A stretch of 64,000 nucleotides of DNA, from positions 201,167,902-201,231,901 of the forward strand of contig CM051459.1 in the NCBI GenBank assembly GCA_028095005.1, given 5' to 3'. The notes beneath the pieces were generated by a model. It was not told where the DNA came from, did no database searches, and saw nothing but the letters and a program-made list of their open reading frames with translations. The translations under genes were made by a program, and so were the position numbers. This document shows, piece by piece, positions 61,894 to 64,000 of this stretch. Every line of letters begins with the position of its first letter. Position 1 is the stretch's first letter. This stretch comes from Rhynchospora pubera. Lineage: Eukaryota > Streptophyta > Magnoliopsida > Poales > Cyperaceae.

Positions 61894-63845
61894 ATAGCAC
61901 CATCCCAAATATTATATGTGTGCCTTTGTAAAGGCTTGTATGTGATTTGAGATTCCTTTTAATAAAATAATAAAATAAGGCGTGAGTATATTACACGTAC
62001 TGGTGCATGTTTATTATTTTAATTTTGTTGTGATATATCATATATGTTGTGCTATGTACTGATGACATCTCCGAGGTGAAATTATATAATTTAGTCAGAA
62101 TGGCATATGAAGATAGATCTAGGTTCAGTGACTCCCAATTTCTATGCAATGAACCATATGTCCATATGTCTCCCAATTTCAGTGACTCCCAAATACTATT
62201 TTGTATTTTTTAATGCATTATAGTTTGCAAACATTGAATCGAGATAGCTATTGGACCGAAGTTTTATAATTAAAACTCTGGTTGAGCCAAATTGCTTTGT
62301 GGAAAACTGTAATTGAAGTGATATATGTTATTCAGTGAACATTTGTTAGTGCCAAGGACTTATTTTCAATTAAACATTTTTTTATTTTCCCTTTTTATTT
62401 AAGCAAAAGTTATCGACATAGAATTGATTGCTTCGCCCTAGTACCTGACGGTCGACTAATTTAATACCAGTTAATGTCGTTTCGATTTTAGTATACTGTA
62501 TTTATTGCTAGCTTTAATTTGTTTTTCCTCAAAAAGTCTGTAACACCAACTAATATTTAATACAACTGTACTTACCGTTACCCTCGCATGTTAGCTAGTT
62601 TTTAAAACATATTGCATATCTACCGTAGGTAATTTTGTTTCACAACTTCAACAAAAAAAAGGTTTTAAAACAATACAAAATCCATCCCTGTGCTTGTTCT
62701 GCTGTGTAAGTTGAGTACTTGTTTATGTTGTAGTGGCAGGGTGTTGGCGTTAAGAGTACACTTTAAAAATAAAATAAAGATTTGCATATGGCGATTTACA
62801 TACTCTTATTTCCCTTGGATCCTGGCCATAAAATTTCCTCGTACACTCAACTGAAGCAATAAGTTGAATTGTTGCATCATTTTCTAGAATCATCAATCAA
62901 TTTCACCAAACCAAAGAAACTGCGAGTTTGTCACTACAAATCCTTCAACTGGCGGAATATATATATATTGCCACAATCGATATTTATTAAAATAAACAAT
63001 AACATTTCGGTTTCTAGAAGGGTGAGAATTTATATTTACTTTCTAACCGCATGCATTAATAGTTAACACTAATATTAATATTAACATCTAAACGCATGTA
63101 TTTATATACTAATACATGAATTAATATTTAATTTATAGATTTTACATGCATTAATATTTAATTTATAGATTTTTGGACAAGTAAAAATGCATGACAAGAA
63201 TCCTGTCCTTATTCACACCATATGTATTCGCCTCCGATATCTGAAATTCTGAATGCATAGAATGGTCAGGACCTTATTATCTGATGCCATTTCTCGGAAC
63301 AAGTTCAGAGACCTCAAGTATTCAAAAAGGAAAACAAAACAAATTTGATGAATGAGAATCAGCAATGCATGCATTTTCAGATGTTCTGTCCCTCATACAT
63401 CATTTATGAAGTTATCTTTGAAGACGAATATAATTGTCAGAAAGTTGGAACCATGACAGGCAGGGGGAAAAAGGTTCCATCTGATACCAGTACTGAATCC
63501 ATGGAGCCAGATTCTGCTTTCGACACCATAACAACAAATGTAAAATTTACAAATTAATTTAATGAACAACAAACAAACCAATCTTCAGATTGGAAGTTAA
63601 TTAAGTGACAATCAAAGATTTTAAATTTCAACAAATTAGGGCATGAAAATTTTCCGCAAATGAGATAAACAGAGCCTAAGTTATAGCTACCAAAACTCAA
63701 CAAACTAAATCTCAGAAAAAGAAAACTCATCCCTCTTACAGCCCCTCTTTATTCCTTATTTGTGAACAGGGCACTCGAATAGCTAAACCTGGTGAATTAA
63801 TTACTGATTCTTACTTTTTGAAAATGGAATCTGATCAACTTTTCG
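61894..63845. other. spacer between the snakin and ASD genes
   Basis: AATAAAATAATAAAATAA near 61961 may serve as the polyadenylation signal of the snakin gene. A short direct repeat (TTAATATTTAATTTATAGAT) occurs at about 63121 and 63151. No gene recognised. The right end should contain the 3' untranslated region of the minus-strand ASD gene. Confidence 0.6.
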
Positions 63846-63927
63846 TTAAAGTAACATTTCAGCAATCTGTACTGCATTAAGTGCAGCTCCTTTGCGTATC
63901 TGATCACCACAGACCCACAGGTCCAAC
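63846..63927 (-). CDS. ASD: aspartate-semialdehyde dehydrogenase, last coding exon (partial gene)
   Basis: Read on the minus strand, an acceptor TTGTCAG (ending at 63928) is followed by an 82-base exon translating LDLWVCGDQIRKGAALNAVQ and a short IAEMLL tail, then TAA (63848-63846). This is the highly conserved C-terminus of aspartate-semialdehyde dehydrogenase, the plastid enzyme that reduces aspartyl phosphate to aspartate semialdehyde for lysine, threonine, methionine and isoleucine synthesis. Arabidopsis has a single gene, AT1G14810. The remaining exons lie beyond the right edge; 63928-64000 is intron. The gene faces the snakin gene tail to tail. Confidence 0.9.
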
Positions 63928-64000
63928 CTGACAATAGAATTTCAAAGACAGCAATGCATTTGAACTTGATCAGTAAAATAACCACAAATTAGATTATACA

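Noticed and set aside
63240..63560. Possible transposase-like reading (LLSDAISRNKFRDLK) and the 70-codon frame at 63345
   Set aside because: The resemblance covers about 15 residues, the frame breaks immediately, and no further motifs follow.
63797..63985. 62-codon minus-strand frame
   Set aside because: It overlaps the ASD exon in another frame; the conserved ASD C-terminus is in a different frame with a proper splice acceptor.

Overview
This is nuclear DNA of a flowering plant, almost certainly a eudicot. The evidence is spliced genes with GT-AG introns (plus one GC-AG intron), plant-specific families (a type-1 subtilase, a clade D PP2C, an SRFR1-type TPR protein, a plastid-targeted SWIB protein, a snakin/GASA peptide) and AT-rich spacers packed with plant transposons. 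I cannot fix the family or genus from the sequence.

Genes, left to right: a subtilisin-like protease, SBT1.7/ARA12 type (663-3189, +, 2 exons); an ankyrin-repeat plus SAM-methyltransferase protein of the RMT2 type (4818-7307, +, 3 exons); a PP2C clade D phosphatase (37115-41763, +, 4 exons); an SRFR1 orthologue (47362-54176, +, 23 exons); a small plastid SWIB-domain protein (56074-57154, +, 2 exons); a snakin/GASA peptide (61148-61893, +, 2 exons); and the last coding exon of aspartate-semialdehyde dehydrogenase (63846-63927, -), whose remainder lies past the right edge. Joined exons stay in frame through every junction I placed. These genes are unrelated in function and look like ordinary eukaryotic neighbours. 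They do not form an operon or a new system.

The 7.3-37 kb and 41.8-47.3 kb stretches, and much of 57-61 kb, are transposon territory. The clearest elements are: a complete Ty1-copia-type LTR retrotransposon (9174-18794) with two 1749-bp LTRs that differ at only four sites and a GTTAT target duplication, although its coding region is full of stops; a Helitron 3' end (23235-23261); a hAT-type MITE with an 8-bp duplication (27976-28604); a 2.07-kb terminal-inverted-repeat element (31151-33220); a T-tailed, tRNA-derived SINE with a 13-bp duplication (33465-33644); a solo LTR (43225-44666, TAAAC duplication) whose promoter-upstream region carries an array of near-palindromic GCGTTGTACAACGC-type modules; and a LINE RNase H remnant cut by a MITE (58990-60017). 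Several smaller MITEs and recent tandem duplications fill the rest.

The items most worth a second look are the young but coding-dead copia element, the palindromic array placed just upstream of the solo LTR's TATA box, the GC-rich fold-back repeat directly upstream of the ankyrin-methyltransferase gene, and the layered region 7.9-24 kb. No CRISPR array, rRNA gene or intact tRNA gene was seen.
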